DNA of 46,524 nucleotides from an uncultured Frankineae bacterium (GCA_902805775.1 CADCUB010000038.1:1-46524); one strand, 5' to 3'; shown: positions 24,692-33,194, counted from the first letter of the stretch. Notes: generated by a model not told the origin, from the letters alone. Translations and numbers: made by a program.

Positions 24692-25378
24692 TCAGGGCTG
24701 CCGGCTCCAGTAGCCGATCACCTGCCAGCCGGTGTCCGGGAAGCCGCTGGCGCGGGCGACCCGGGCCGACGCCTCGTTGTCGGGCGCGTGCAGGTAGATC
24801 ACCGCCCGACCCTCGGCGAGGACCGTGCGGGCCGCCTGCGCCACGAGTCGTCGAGCCAGTCCCCGTCCACGAGCCCGCTCGTCGGTCACGACGGCGATCT
24901 CCCGACCGCTGTCGTGGTGCCGCTTGAGACCCACCCCGCCCAGGTACCGGCCGTCCTCGTCCAGCGCCACCAGCACGTCACCACCGAAGGGCCGCAGCCA
25001 GGCGGGCACCCGCGGGTCGCCGTCGTCGGCGAGGGCAGCCGGCAGCCAGATCCCGACGTCGGGCAGCACGTCGCGGTCGGGCACGTCCTGCGCCCAGCGC
25101 AGGACGCCGGCGCCGGCGGTCCCAGGGACACCGACCGCGGCCGGCAGTGCCGCCAGCAGGCTCGCGACGTCGGGCAGCGGCACCTCGAGACGCGCTGCGA
25201 CCTCGGGCGGCAGCCGCACGACGCACCGCCCCTCAGGATCGACGACACCGGCGACGCCGCGGGCAGTCCCGTCCCATCCCGGCCGCTCGTGCTCGAGGTC
25301 CTGGACGACCCGGACCGGCAAGGCGGGCGGCCAGCCACCCAGCCAGGCGGACAGGTGATCGGCGGGCGGTGACAGCAC
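24692..25378 (-). CDS. GNAT-family N-acetyltransferase-like protein
   Basis: About 228 residues. The C-terminal half is a GNAT fold: YLGGVGLKRHHDSGREIAVVTDERARGRGLARRLVAQAAR contains the acetyl-CoA loop RGRGLA, and YLHAPDNEASARVARASGF is the usual closing helix. The N-terminal 110 residues are not recognisable but often carry acceptor specificity. I place the start at GTG 25378, with AGAGG about eight bases upstream; an in-frame TTG at 25438 would add 20 residues. It follows the epimerase gene on the same strand, 102 bases away, and may be expressed with it. Confidence 0.75.
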   Translation of the reverse strand: MLSPPADHLSAWLGGWPPALPVRVVQDLEHERPGWDGTARGVAGVVDPEGRCVVRLPPEVAARLEVPLPDVASLLAALPAAVGVPGTAGAGVLRWAQDVPDRDVLPDVGIWLPAALADDGDPRVPAWLRPFGGDVLVALDEDGRYLGGVGLKRHHDSGREIAVVTDERARGRGLARRLVAQAARTVLAEGRAVIYLHAPDNEASARVARASGFPDTGWQVIGYWSRQP

Positions 25379-25480
25379 AGCGCCGATCCTCTCGGACGCG
25401 TCGACCCGGCGCCGGCCGCTCCCCCCGTCCGGCGCCAAGGGACCAGCCCTTGAGGAGCTCGGACCGACAGCGGTGGGCCC

Positions 25481-26386
25481 TCAGCCGTTGCGGCCACCGG
25501 GGTCACTCAGGACCTGACGCCAGGAGTGGCGCGGCTCGAAGCCGAGGAGGTCGCGTGCCTTGTCGATGGCGTAGAAGGTCTCGTTGCGGTCCATCTCCCG
25601 ACGCACCTCCACCCCGTCGTAGAAGCGGTGCTGGAGCTCCTGGGTCGTCGCAGCCACGGACATGTCGGCGTTGGCGACGTTGAAGACCTCGTAGCCCAGG
25701 CCGTCGACCTCGAGGCAGCGCTGCACCATCTGGCCGAGGTCACGGACGTCGATGTACGCGAACAGGTTCCGCCGCCGCAGCGACGGGTCGGTGAGGAAGG
25801 GAGGGAACAGCTCGCCGTACTCGTCCGGCTCGATGACGTTGTTGATGCGCAGGCCGTACACGTCCGCCCCGGTGCGGGCCTGGAACGAGCGCGCCGTCAC
25901 CTCGCCGGCGACCTTCGACATCGCGTAGGCGTCTTCAGGAACCGTCGGGTGGTCCTCGTCGACGGGCAGGTAGAGCGGGCGCCGCTCGCCCTGAGCGAAG
26001 CAGACTCCGTAGGTCGTCTCCGACGAGGCGAACACGATCTTGCGCACGCCCAGCCGCGTCGCGGCTTCCAGCACGTTGTAGGTGCTGAGGACGTTGGTCG
26101 CGTACGTCGCCGCGTCCGACGTGAGCAGGATCGCCGGCACGGCGGCGAAGTGCACGACGGCGTCGTACGTCGGCTTCTCCGGCAGGTCCAGCTCGTCGAA
26201 GGTCGCCAGCCCGGCGAGCGCGGAGTAGGTCTCGCCGGCATCCGTGAGATCGACCCGGAGGTCGGCGACGGCTGGGTGCCGGAGCGGGACGAGGTCGGCG
26301 TTCGTGACGTGGTGGCCCTGCTCGGCGAGGTGTGGCGCGACGTGCCTGCCGGCCTTCCCGCTGCCGCCGGTGAAGAAGATGCGCAT
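25481..26386 (-). CDS. NAD-dependent epimerase/dehydratase (extended SDR)
   Basis: 301 residues. The N-terminal Rossmann motif FTGGSGKAGRHV (residues 5-16) is of the GxxGxxG type that binds NAD(P). VVHFAAVPA, the SSETTYG strand and DAYAMSK with Y154 and K158 make the catalytic triad of extended short-chain dehydrogenases. Members act on nucleotide sugars (UDP-glucose 4-epimerase, dehydratases) or sugar acids; the short C-terminal domain and absence of a clear nucleotide-sugar signature leave the substrate open. The start ATG is unambiguous by homology to the MRIFFTGGSG pattern. Confidence 0.83.
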   Translation of the reverse strand: MRIFFTGGSGKAGRHVAPHLAEQGHHVTNADLVPLRHPAVADLRVDLTDAGETYSALAGLATFDELDLPEKPTYDAVVHFAAVPAILLTSDAATYATNVLSTYNVLEAATRLGVRKIVFASSETTYGVCFAQGERRPLYLPVDEDHPTVPEDAYAMSKVAGEVTARSFQARTGADVYGLRINNVIEPDEYGELFPPFLTDPSLRRRNLFAYIDVRDLGQMVQRCLEVDGLGYEVFNVANADMSVAATTQELQHRFYDGVEVRREMDRNETFYAIDKARDLLGFEPRHSWRQVLSDPGGRNG

Positions 26387-26575
26387 GACCCTGCTTATCG
26401 CAGAGGTGTTGGGCGAGTGCCATCGGTACGGGTTTCCTGGCGGACCGGGCTGAGATCGAGCGATGGGCGAGCGGCGGAACCAGCCGTCAGCAAGCGACCC
26501 GCGTCAGCACCGTCCGTGCCGGCTGAGATGGGGCACGCGGGGGGCACGACGGCCTTCGAGCGACCACAAGCAAAC

Positions 26576-26611
26576 AGGGCCGCCGACCCGTTCCCACAGG
26601 TCAGCGGCCCT
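26576..26611 (-). terminator. Terminator of tRNA-Ala
   Basis: A 13-bp inverted repeat (26576-26588 and 26599-26611, one G-T pair) with a ten-base loop. It begins nine bases after the 3' end of the tRNA and is followed on the minus strand by the T-rich TGTTTGCTTG. Confidence 0.75.
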
Positions 26612-26619
26612 TCCGCGGG

Positions 26620-26692
26620 TGGAGCTGAGGGGACTCGAACCCCTGACCCCCACACTGCCAGTGTGGTGCGCTACCAGCTGCGCCACAGCCCC
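26620..26692 (-). tRNA. tRNA-Ala (anticodon GGC)
   Basis: A 73-nt cloverleaf on the minus strand. Acceptor arms GGGGCTG and CAGCTCC pair fully with one G-U. The D arm is GCGCAGCTGGTAGCGC, the anticodon loop CTGGCAG gives anticodon GGC, and the T loop is GTTCGAGTC with a five-bp stem. Discriminator base A is followed by CCC, so the CCA end is not encoded. It follows the rsfS-phosphatase genes, its usual place in actinobacteria. Confidence 0.96.
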
Positions 26693-26711
26693 GCGTCGTG
26701 CGGTCGAGAGT

Positions 26712-27365
26712 CTACAAGGGTCGCCGGTCGGCTCCCGTGACGGTCGCGGGGGCGACGTCGAGCCCGGCACCGTGCTGCTCGAGGCGCCAGCCGGCCGGGT
26801 GCTCGACCAGCACCGACCAGCAGCAGTTGCCGAGGGGGGCCAGCCTCCCCCAGCTCGCGGAAGGCAGCTCGAGCAGCCGCCCGACGCAGGCCCGGGCGGT
26901 GCCGCCGTGGGTCACAGCGACCAACGTCCCGCCCGGCTCGACGTCCGGCAGGTGCTCGAGCAGGCACTCGCCGGCGCGCTCGGCGGCCTCGGCGTAGGTC
27001 TCGCCGCCGCCGCGGCGCACGTCGGCGCCGGACCGCCAGGCGGCGTGCTCGTCCGGGAAGCGCTCCCGGGCCTGCTGTCCCGTCAGCCCTTGCCAGGCAC
27101 CGAGGTCGAGCTCCCGCAGCCGCGCATCGAGCGTCACCTCGAGCCCGGTGACCTCGGCCAGCGGAGCGGCAGTGCTGCGCGCCCGGTCGAGGTCGCTCGA
27201 CAGCAGGCGCACGGGCGCGAGCGCCGCCAGCGGCCCGGCGGCGCGATCGGCCTGCGCCCGCCCCACCTCGTCGAGCGGGGTGTCGAGGTGGCCCTGGATG
27301 CGGCCGGCGGCGTTGTCGGCCGTACGGCCGTGGCGGAGCAGGACCAGCCGGCGGGCGCCGCTCAG
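26712..27365 (-). CDS. Histidine phosphatase (phosphoglycerate mutase-like)
   Basis: About 217 residues. RHGRT near the N-terminus holds the phospho-accepting His, LSSDLDRARSTA and ELDLGAWQGLTGQ follow, and VTHGGTA supplies the second His. This is the branch-1 histidine phosphatase pattern. The protein is often annotated as phosphoglycerate mutase, but members in this gene position may dephosphorylate other small molecules. No ATG, GTG or TTG lies near the conserved start. The best fit is CTG at 27365, whose bases overlap the rsfS stop (CTGA), with the next GTG far upstream inside rsfS. The CTG start is an inference. Confidence 0.83.
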   Translation of the reverse strand: MSGARRLVLLRHGRTADNAAGRIQGHLDTPLDEVGRAQADRAAGPLAALAPVRLLSSDLDRARSTAAPLAEVTGLEVTLDARLRELDLGAWQGLTGQQARERFPDEHAAWRSGADVRRGGGETYAEAAERAGECLLEHLPDVEPGGTLVAVTHGGTARACVGRLLELPSASWGRLAPLGNCCWSVLVEHPAGWRLEQHGAGLDVAPATVTGADRRPL

Positions 27366-27757
27366 CCGGCGCTCGAACGCCCGGCCGCCCGCTCGACGTC
27401 GCGGTCGACGAACGGGATGACGGGGCAGTCCTTCCACAGCCGCTCGAGGGCGTAGAAGACGCGCTCCTCCTCGTGCTGCACGTGGATGACGACCTCGGCG
27501 AAGTCGAGCAGCACCCAGCGACCCTCCTGCGCGCCCTCGCGCCGCACCGGCTTGGCGCCGAGCTCGCGCAGCGCGTCCTCCACCGCGTCGACGACGGCCT
27601 TGACCTGACGGTCGTTGGGCGCCGAGGCGAGCAGGAACACGTCGGTGATCACGAGCTGCTCGCTGACGTCGAGCAGCAGGATGTCGCTGGCGAGCTTGTC
27701 GGCGGCTGCCTGCGCGGCGGCCAGCCCCAGCTCGACGGCGCGCGCGGAGGCGGGCAC
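27362..27757 (-). CDS. rsfS: Ribosome silencing factor RsfS
   Basis: 131 residues, normal length. RsfS binds ribosomal protein L14 and keeps the subunits apart when nutrients run low. The core reads DILLLDVSEQLVITDVFLLASAPNDRQ and later EGRWVLLDFAEVVIHVQHEEERVFYALERLW, both diagnostic of the DUF143/Iojap family. GTG 27757 is preceded by the purine-rich AGAAGAGA. The gene lies in the usual nadD-rsfS order and overlaps the phosphatase frame. Confidence 0.95.
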   Translation of the reverse strand: MPASARAVELGLAAAQAAADKLASDILLLDVSEQLVITDVFLLASAPNDRQVKAVVDAVEDALRELGAKPVRREGAQEGRWVLLDFAEVVIHVQHEEERVFYALERLWKDCPVIPFVDRDVERAAGRSSAG

Positions 27758-27787
27758 GGGCTCTCTTCTCGTCGGGAGCCGTCCAGA

Positions 27788-27958
27788 CTAGCCGCGGCCG
27801 GCAGCGCCTCCGGGCGGCCGAGGCGCGTCCAGGGCCAGCCACACGGCGAACGCCAGCGCGACCAGGAGCAGGACACCGAGCAGCAGCGCCGTCTGCCGGA
27901 CCTGCGCCCGGCGGCGCTCGCGCCGCAGGTCGGCGCGGCTGCGGACGGGCTCGCTCAC
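27788..27958 (-). CDS. Small single-helix membrane protein
   Basis: 56 residues: a basic cytoplasmic N-terminus ([15 protein letters not shown]), one hydrophobic helix of about 20 residues ([20 protein letters not shown]) and a Pro/Gly-rich tail. The GTG start overlaps the nadD stop (GTGA), so it is translationally coupled to nadD. Small proteins occupy this place in other actinobacteria, but I know no function. Confidence 0.7.
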   Translation of the reverse strand: MSEPVRSRADLRRERRRAQVRQTALLLGVLLLVALAFAVWLALDAPRPPGGAAGRG

Positions 27959-28551
27959 GGGGCGGCCGGCCGGTAGAGCGCGCGCTTCTCGATGTACTGC
28001 ACGACCCCGTCGGGCACGAGGTACCAGACCGGGTCGCCCGCCGCGACGCGGGCGCGGCAGCCCGTCGAGCTGATCGCGAGCGCCGGCACCTCGAGCAGCG
28101 TCACGGCACCGTCGGGGAAGCGGCTGAGGTCGACCCGCTCGAACCCCGGCCGGGTGACCCCCACGAAGTGGGCCAGCGCGAACAGCTCCTCCGCGGCGTG
28201 CCAGCCCAGGATCTGCGCCAGCGCGTCGGCGCCGGTGATGAAGAACAGCTCCGCGTCGCCCCAGCTCTCGTGCAGCGCCCGCAGGGTGTCGATGGTGTAC
28301 GTCGGGCCCGGACGGTCGACCTCGACCCGGCTGACCGAGAAGCGCGGGTTGCTCGCGGTGGCGATGACCGTCATGAGGTAGCGGTCCTCGGCCGGGCTGA
28401 CCTGCTGCTCGCTCTTCTGCCACGGCCGCCCGGTGGGGACGAACACCACCTCGTCGAGGGCGAAGCGCGTGGCCACCTCGCTGGCGGCGGACAGGTGGCC
28501 GTGGTGCACCGGGTCGAAGGTGCCGCCCATGACCCCGATGCGCCTGCCCAC
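27955..28551 (-). CDS. nadD: Nicotinate-nucleotide adenylyltransferase
   Basis: 198 residues. It joins nicotinate mononucleotide and ATP to deamido-NAD in NAD synthesis. [15 protein letters not shown] near residues 6-20 is the nucleotidyltransferase (T/H)xGH motif, PTGRPWQK follows, and [12 protein letters not shown] is the C-terminal ISSTxxR motif. The GTG start has no ribosome binding site. TAGCCT lies seven bases upstream (28559-28564 on the minus strand), so the mRNA may be leaderless. Confidence 0.95.
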   Translation of the reverse strand: MGRRIGVMGGTFDPVHHGHLSAASEVATRFALDEVVFVPTGRPWQKSEQQVSPAEDRYLMTVIATASNPRFSVSRVEVDRPGPTYTIDTLRALHESWGDAELFFITGADALAQILGWHAAEELFALAHFVGVTRPGFERVDLSRFPDGAVTLLEVPALAISSTGCRARVAAGDPVWYLVPDGVVQYIEKRALYRPAAP

Positions 28552-28558
28552 GTCCGGA

Positions 28559-28564
28559 AGGCTA
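28559..28564 (-). promoter_or_regulatory. -10 element of a leaderless nadD transcript
   Basis: TAGCCT on the minus strand, followed by exactly seven bases and the nadD GTG. The spacing predicts transcription starting at the start codon. It fits the TAnnnT consensus of actinobacterial housekeeping promoters. Confidence 0.45.
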
Positions 28565-28582
28565 GGACCCGTGGTCGCCGAC

Positions 28583-28793
28583 CGTGCAGGACGTGCCCAC
28601 CCGCCGCGCTCAGCAGGGTGGGCAACACCTGCATGATCGGCGCCGGTCCCCGGCGATCATGCAGTTCGTGCACACCCCGCACGCTCAGCAGGTGAGCAAC
28701 AACTGCATGATCGGCGCCGGCCCCCGGCGATCATGCAGTTCGTGCACCCCCCGCACGCTCAACAGGTGGGCAACAACTGCATGATCGGCGCGC
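28583..28793. repeat. Tandem 74-bp repeats, each with a palindromic hairpin
   Basis: The same unit begins (at GCATGATCGG) at 28631, 28705 and 28779, exactly 74 bases apart. A decayed copy precedes them and the last copy is cut short after about 15 bases. The full copies contain an inverted repeat; in the second copy AACTGCATGATCG (28701-28713) pairs perfectly with 28728-28740 around a CCGG-rich centre. The array fills the 317-base gap between the VWA gene and nadD. The hairpins may end VWA transcription. No protein-like frame crosses the array. Confidence 0.85.
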
Positions 28794-28868
28794 CGGACCG
28801 AAGCCGCGCGCGGCGTCGGACCGGCTCAGCCACCGCCAGCTGCAGCCGCCCTGAGGTACCGGCGCCGC

Positions 28869-30269
28869 TCAGGTCGGCAGCAGGCGCTGGACGAAGGCCT
28901 CGAGCTGGACCGCGTTGCGGACCTCGACCATCTCCAGGACGTCGCCGTACGCCCCCGTCGCGCTGTCGCCCGAGCCCCAGTAGGCCTGCGGCTCGGGGTT
29001 GAGCCAGTAGGCGTGCCGGCTGCGCTGCACGAGCGCGCGCAGCGTGGGCACGGCCGTCGCCCGGTAGTTGTTGCGGGCGTCGCCGAGGATCAGCAGCGAG
29101 GTGCGCGGGCCGACGGCGTCGGGGTAGCGCGCCGCGAACTGCTCGATCGAGTGGCCGTAGTCGCTGTGACCGTCGAACCAGACGAGCGAGGCCTCCGACG
29201 ACATCCGCGACAGCGCGTCGGCGACGTCGACGCCGGGGGTGAAGAAGCGGGAGACCTCGTCGACGGTGTCGATGAAGGCGAACGCCCGCACCTTGGTGAA
29301 CTGCTCGGACAGGGCGTACGCGAGCATCAGCGTGAAGTGCGCGAACCCCGCGACCGAGCCCGAGACGTCGCACAGCACCACGAGCTCGGGCTTGTGCGGC
29401 TTGTGCGGGCGGTGGTGGGTGACCAGCGGGACCCCGCCCGTCCCGAGCGAGGCGCGCACGGTGCGCCGGAAGTCCAGCCGGCCCGAGCGGCCGAGGCGCC
29501 GCCGCGCGGTCAGGCGGGTGGCCAGGCGCCGGGCGAGCGGGAAGACCTGGCGGCGCAGCTCGGCCATGTCGTTGCGGCTGGCCCGCAGGAAGTCGACCTG
29601 CTCGGCGAGCGGCTGCACCGCCGTCCGCGACAGCGCCTCCGGCCCGCGGTCCTCGGCCAGCCGCCGACGCACCTCCGACTCGACCATCTCGGAGAAGGAC
29701 CGGATCCGCTCGCTCAGCGTCTGCCGGGCGACCTTCTCGGCCATCCCGCCCCGCACCTGCCCGGCGAGCATCGCCTCGAGCAGGGAGGCCATCAGCGTCT
29801 CCGGCGACAGCCCGCGGAGCACGCGGTAGGAGAACCACGCCTGGCGGCCGGGCGCGGTGTCGGCCCGGCCCAGCTCGCGGACGGTCTCACGCGCGAAGCG
29901 GCGCAGCGCCTCCTCGTCGCCCTCGAGCAGCAGGTCGCGCAGCCGCCCGCGCAGCGCCTCCTTGTCCGCCGGCCCGTCCTCGCCCGCCTCGCCCGGCCCG
30001 TCCTCGTCCGCGTCTGCGCTGCGCGCCGACGGGTCGCCGACCACCGGCGGGAACCACAGGTCGAACAGCGCGTCGAACGCCGGGCGGTGAGCCGGCCGCT
30101 TGAGCACGGTCGCGGCGTACGCGGCGCGCAGCCCCTCGCGGTCGAGCAGGTCGACGACGCCGAGCGCCCGGGTGGCGTCCAGGACCTCGGACAGCGCGAT
30201 CGACAGGCCGGCCTCGCGCAGGGCGCCGAAGAAGCCGATCTGCCGGTCGACCAGCCCGCCGGTCGTCAT
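28869..30269 (-). CDS. VWA domain-containing protein (CoxE-like)
   Basis: 466 residues. The N-terminal 270 residues are helical and charged, with an acidic Gly/Asp-rich stretch near residues 85-105. The C-terminal von Willebrand A domain has the metal motif CDVSGSV (D301, S303, S305) and later LLILGDARNN. Such proteins work with MoxR AAA ATPases as metal-insertion or protein-remodelling chaperones; the moxR gene lies 31 bases upstream in the same direction. The client protein is not evident in this window. No signal peptide or membrane helix is present. Confidence 0.88.
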   Translation of the reverse strand: MTTGGLVDRQIGFFGALREAGLSIALSEVLDATRALGVVDLLDREGLRAAYAATVLKRPAHRPAFDALFDLWFPPVVGDPSARSADADEDGPGEAGEDGPADKEALRGRLRDLLLEGDEEALRRFARETVRELGRADTAPGRQAWFSYRVLRGLSPETLMASLLEAMLAGQVRGGMAEKVARQTLSERIRSFSEMVESEVRRRLAEDRGPEALSRTAVQPLAEQVDFLRASRNDMAELRRQVFPLARRLATRLTARRRLGRSGRLDFRRTVRASLGTGGVPLVTHHRPHKPHKPELVVLCDVSGSVAGFAHFTLMLAYALSEQFTKVRAFAFIDTVDEVSRFFTPGVDVADALSRMSSEASLVWFDGHSDYGHSIEQFAARYPDAVGPRTSLLILGDARNNYRATAVPTLRALVQRSRHAYWLNPEPQAYWGSGDSATGAYGDVLEMVEVRNAVQLEAFVQRLLPT

Positions 30270-30300
30270 CGCAGGTCCGGCAGCTCGCCCGCGCCGGCCA

Positions 30301-31167
30301 TCAGTTGAGCTTGAGCGAGCTGGTGGCCCGCTCGTGGTCGCTGGCGTGCTTCAGCACGACACCGAGCGTGCTGCGGACCGCCTGCTCGTCGAGGGTGTCC
30401 AGGCCCAGCGCCAGCAGGGTGCGCGCCCAGTCGATCGACTCCGAGATGGACGGGCTCTTCTTGAGCTCCAGCGACCTGAGCGCCCGTACGGTCGAGACGA
30501 GCGAGCCGGCGAGCTGCTCGGCGATCTCGGGCACCCGCGACAGCACGATGGCCTTCTCGCGCTCGGCGCCCGGGTAGTCCAGGTGCAGGTAGAGGCAGCG
30601 CCGCTTGAGCGCCTCGGACAGCTCACGGGTGGCGTTGGAGGTGAGGAAGACGATCGGGCGCCGGGCGGCGGTGATGGTGCCGAGCTCGGGGATCGTGATC
30701 TGGAAGTCCGACAGCACCTCGAGAAGCAGGCCCTCCACCTCGACGTCGGCCTTGTCGGTCTCGTCGACGAGCAGCACCGTCGGCTCGGTGCGCCGGATGG
30801 CCGTCAGCAGCGGACGGGAGAGCAGGAACTCCTCGGCGAAGACGTCGTCGTGCACCTCGTCCCAGCTCTCACCGTCCTTGGAGGCCTGGATGCGCAGCAG
30901 CTGCTTCTTGTAGTTCCACTCGTAGAGCGCGCGCGCCTCGTCGAGCCCCTCGTAGCACTGCAGCCGGATCAGCGCCGAGCCGGTCGCCTGCGCCACGGCC
31001 TTGGCCAGCTCGGTCTTCCCGACGCCCGCGGGCCCCTCCACGAGCAGCGGCTTGCCGAGCCGGTCGGCCAGGAACACCGTGGTGGCGATCGCGTCGTCGG
31101 TGAGGTAGCCGGCCGCGCCGAGGCGCTCGGCGACGTCGGCCGGGGACGCGAACTGGGACTGCTGCAC
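30301..31167 (-). CDS. MoxR-family AAA ATPase
   Basis: About 288 residues. Walker A is GPAGVGKTE (K51), Walker B is VLLVDETDKAD, sensor 1 is VFLTSNATRE, and the arginine-finger region is LKRRCLYLHLDYP. This is a standard MoxR core, with the short C-terminal lid domain. GTG 31167 begins the conserved VQQSQF stretch, with GGAG about nine bases upstream; an in-frame ATG at 31221 would add 18 residues. It forms a two-gene unit with the VWA gene, the common MoxR/VWA pairing. Confidence 0.9.
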   Translation of the reverse strand: MQQSQFASPADVAERLGAAGYLTDDAIATTVFLADRLGKPLLVEGPAGVGKTELAKAVAQATGSALIRLQCYEGLDEARALYEWNYKKQLLRIQASKDGESWDEVHDDVFAEEFLLSRPLLTAIRRTEPTVLLVDETDKADVEVEGLLLEVLSDFQITIPELGTITAARRPIVFLTSNATRELSEALKRRCLYLHLDYPGAEREKAIVLSRVPEIAEQLAGSLVSTVRALRSLELKKSPSISESIDWARTLLALGLDTLDEQAVRSTLGVVLKHASDHERATSSLKLN

Positions 31168-31251
31168 GGCGACACGCTCCAGGGGCGGACGGGCGGCCCC
31201 GACAGCAGGACCGAACGCCATTCTGTCCCACGCCGCGGCGGACGGCCCGCG

Positions 31252-32379
31252 TCAGACGACAGAGGCGCCGTCGGCGGCCGTCGACACCCAGCCCCGGGGC
31301 GCCCGGCCGCTCGCCTGCGCGTAGCGGCGCAGCACCTCCTCGCGCACCTCCTGCGCCCGGTCGACCTCGACCAGCGAGACGGTGCAGCCGCCGAAGCCGG
31401 CGCCGGTCATCCGGCTGCCGACCACACCGGGCGTGGCCAGGGCGGCCTCGACGAGCTGGTCGAGCTCGGGTGTGCTGACCTCGAAGTCGCGGGCCAGGCT
31501 CTCGTGCGAGGCGGCGAGCAGCGCGCCCAGCGGTGCGGCGTCGCCGGAGCGCAGCGCCCGGGCCATGTCCAGGACGCGGGCGTTCTCGGTGAGCACGTGG
31601 CGGGCGCGGCGACGCACGACCTCGTCCATCGACGACCAGCGGTCCTCGAGCGCGTCCAGCGTCGCGTCGCGCAGGCTGCCCACGCCCAGGTCGGCCGCGG
31701 CCTGCTCGCACTGCTGCCGGCGCTCGTTGTAGGCGCTGGACGACAGGTCGCGGCTGACCGCGGAGTCGACGACCAGCACGCCCAGTCCGGGCGGCAGCGG
31801 CACGTGCTCGGTGGTCAGCTCGCGGCAGTCGAGCAGCAGGGCGGCGCCGGCCTGCGACCCGGTGCTGGCCAGCTGGTCCATCAGACCGCTCTGGACGCCG
31901 ACCCCCTCGTTCTCGGCCCGCTGGCAGAGCTGGGCGAGCGCCAGCGGGTCGACCGGCTCGTCGAGGACGGCGAGCGCGACGGCGACCTCGAGCGCGGCCG
32001 AGGAGGACAGGCCCGCACCGAGCGGGACGTCGCTGGCGAGCACGCCGTCGATCCCGCGCAGGGCCCGTCCCTGGTCCCGCAGCACCTCCACGACGGCGGT
32101 GGCGTAGCGCCCCCAGCCGCTCGAGGGGCCGCGTCCGGTCGCCAGGTCGATCTCCACCGTGCCCTCGTCGGGCAGGTCGAGCGAGCGCAGCCGCAGCAGC
32201 CCGCCGCCTGCCCGCCCGGCCACCACGGTGGCCAGCTCCAGGGCGACGGGCAGCACCCAGCCCTCGTTGACGTCGGTGTACTCGCCGATGAGGTTGGCGC
32301 GGCCCGGCGCGCGCACCAGCACGTCGGAGTCTGGGGGCGGGGAGGCGAGCAGCTGCTGCGCGGGCGAGGGATCGGTCAT
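31252..32379 (-). CDS. galK: Galactokinase
   Basis: 375 residues of the GHMP kinase family. It phosphorylates galactose at C1 at the head of the Leloir pathway. Motif 1 is RAPGRANLIGEYTDVN, motif 2 VPLGAGLSSSAALE and motif 3 MTGAGFGGCTV. The catalytic Asp is in SGLMDQLAS. In the usual GEHTDYN sugar-binding loop this protein has Tyr34 for His and Val37 for Tyr, so its sugar preference may be altered. It is third in the beta-galactosidase / regulator / kinase run, 37 bases after the regulator stop, and takes the monosaccharide released by the two galactosidases. No galT or galE lies in the window. Confidence 0.9.
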   Translation of the reverse strand: MTDPSPAQQLLASPPPDSDVLVRAPGRANLIGEYTDVNEGWVLPVALELATVVAGRAGGGLLRLRSLDLPDEGTVEIDLATGRGPSSGWGRYATAVVEVLRDQGRALRGIDGVLASDVPLGAGLSSSAALEVAVALAVLDEPVDPLALAQLCQRAENEGVGVQSGLMDQLASTGSQAGAALLLDCRELTTEHVPLPPGLGVLVVDSAVSRDLSSSAYNERRQQCEQAAADLGVGSLRDATLDALEDRWSSMDEVVRRRARHVLTENARVLDMARALRSGDAAPLGALLAASHESLARDFEVSTPELDQLVEAALATPGVVGSRMTGAGFGGCTVSLVEVDRAQEVREEVLRRYAQASGRAPRGWVSTAADGASVV

Positions 32380-32416
32380 GCGGCCCGTCCTCCCCCGTGC
32401 GCAGGTCCCGACGCCC

Positions 32417-33193
32417 TCACGTGGCGACCCGCTCGCCCGCCGGCGTCACGACGTGGACGGTCTCCAGGCGGTGCCGCAGCAGCCGCTGCGCGTCGGCGGG
32501 CAGTCCGGCATCCGTGACCAGCACGTCGACGTCGGCGAGGTCGGCGAAGCTCATCAGCCCGACGGTGCCCCACTTGGTGGAGTCGGCGACGAGCACGACC
32601 CGCGCGGCCGCGCGCACGAAGGCCCGGTTGGTCGCCGCCTCCCCCATGTTGGGCGTGCTCAGGCCGTCGGTCGACATGCCGTGGCAGCCCAGGAAGGCCA
32701 GGTCGAAGTGCAGCGAGCGCAGCACGAGGTCGGCGACCGGCCCGACCAGGGCGTCGCTGGGCGTGCGGACCCCTCCGGTCAGCACGACCTGGTGCGTGGA
32801 CCCCAGGACGTCGGCGATCTTCACCGAGTTGGTCGTGATGGTCAGCCCCGACACGTGCAGCAGGTGCTGGGCCAGCAGCCACGTGGTGGTGCCCGCGCCG
32901 AGCGCGACCGACTGGCCCGGCTGCACCAGCGTGGCCGCGACCTCGGCGATGGCGTGCTTCTCGGCGAGTTCGCGCACCGACTTGGCCTCGAAGCCGGGCT
33001 CCTCGCTCGAGAAGCGCGGCACCGTCGCCCCGCCGTGCACCTTCTGGATCAGCCCCTCCTGGCCGAGGCGCTCGAGGTCGCGGCGGACCGTCATGTCCGA
33101 GACGCCGAGCAGGCTGGTCAGCTCGGAGACGCGCACGCCTCCGACCCGACGCACCTCGTCGAGGATGCGCTGCCGGCGCTGTGCCGCCAGCAC
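32417..33193 (-). CDS. DeoR-family transcriptional regulator of the galactoside locus
   Basis: 258 residues. The N-terminal winged helix-turn-helix has RRQRILDEVRRVGGVRVSEL followed by LLGVSDMTVRRDLERL, the DeoR signature. The C-terminal DeoRC sugar-phosphate sensor domain has ALGAGTTTWLLAQHL and VVLVADSTKWG. Such proteins usually repress and let go when a phosphorylated sugar binds. GTG 33193 is supported by GGGAGG six bases upstream; it lies one base from the beta-galactosidase stop. Its probable targets are the two divergent promoters between 35166 and 35471, where two copies of one motif are found. Confidence 0.9.
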   Translation of the reverse strand: MLAAQRRQRILDEVRRVGGVRVSELTSLLGVSDMTVRRDLERLGQEGLIQKVHGGATVPRFSSEEPGFEAKSVRELAEKHAIAEVAATLVQPGQSVALGAGTTTWLLAQHLLHVSGLTITTNSVKIADVLGSTHQVVLTGGVRTPSDALVGPVADLVLRSLHFDLAFLGCHGMSTDGLSTPNMGEAATNRAFVRAAARVVLVADSTKWGTVGLMSFADLADVDVLVTDAGLPADAQRLLRHRLETVHVVTPAGERVAT

Positions 33194-33194
33194 G

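Noticed and set aside
28584-28784. Open frames encoding repeated peptides across the 74-bp repeats
   Set aside because: They arise from the repeat itself (frames restart after 74 bases) and lack start signals.
28583-28793. CRISPR array
   Set aside because: The whole 74-bp unit is repeated with no unique spacers, and no cas gene is near.
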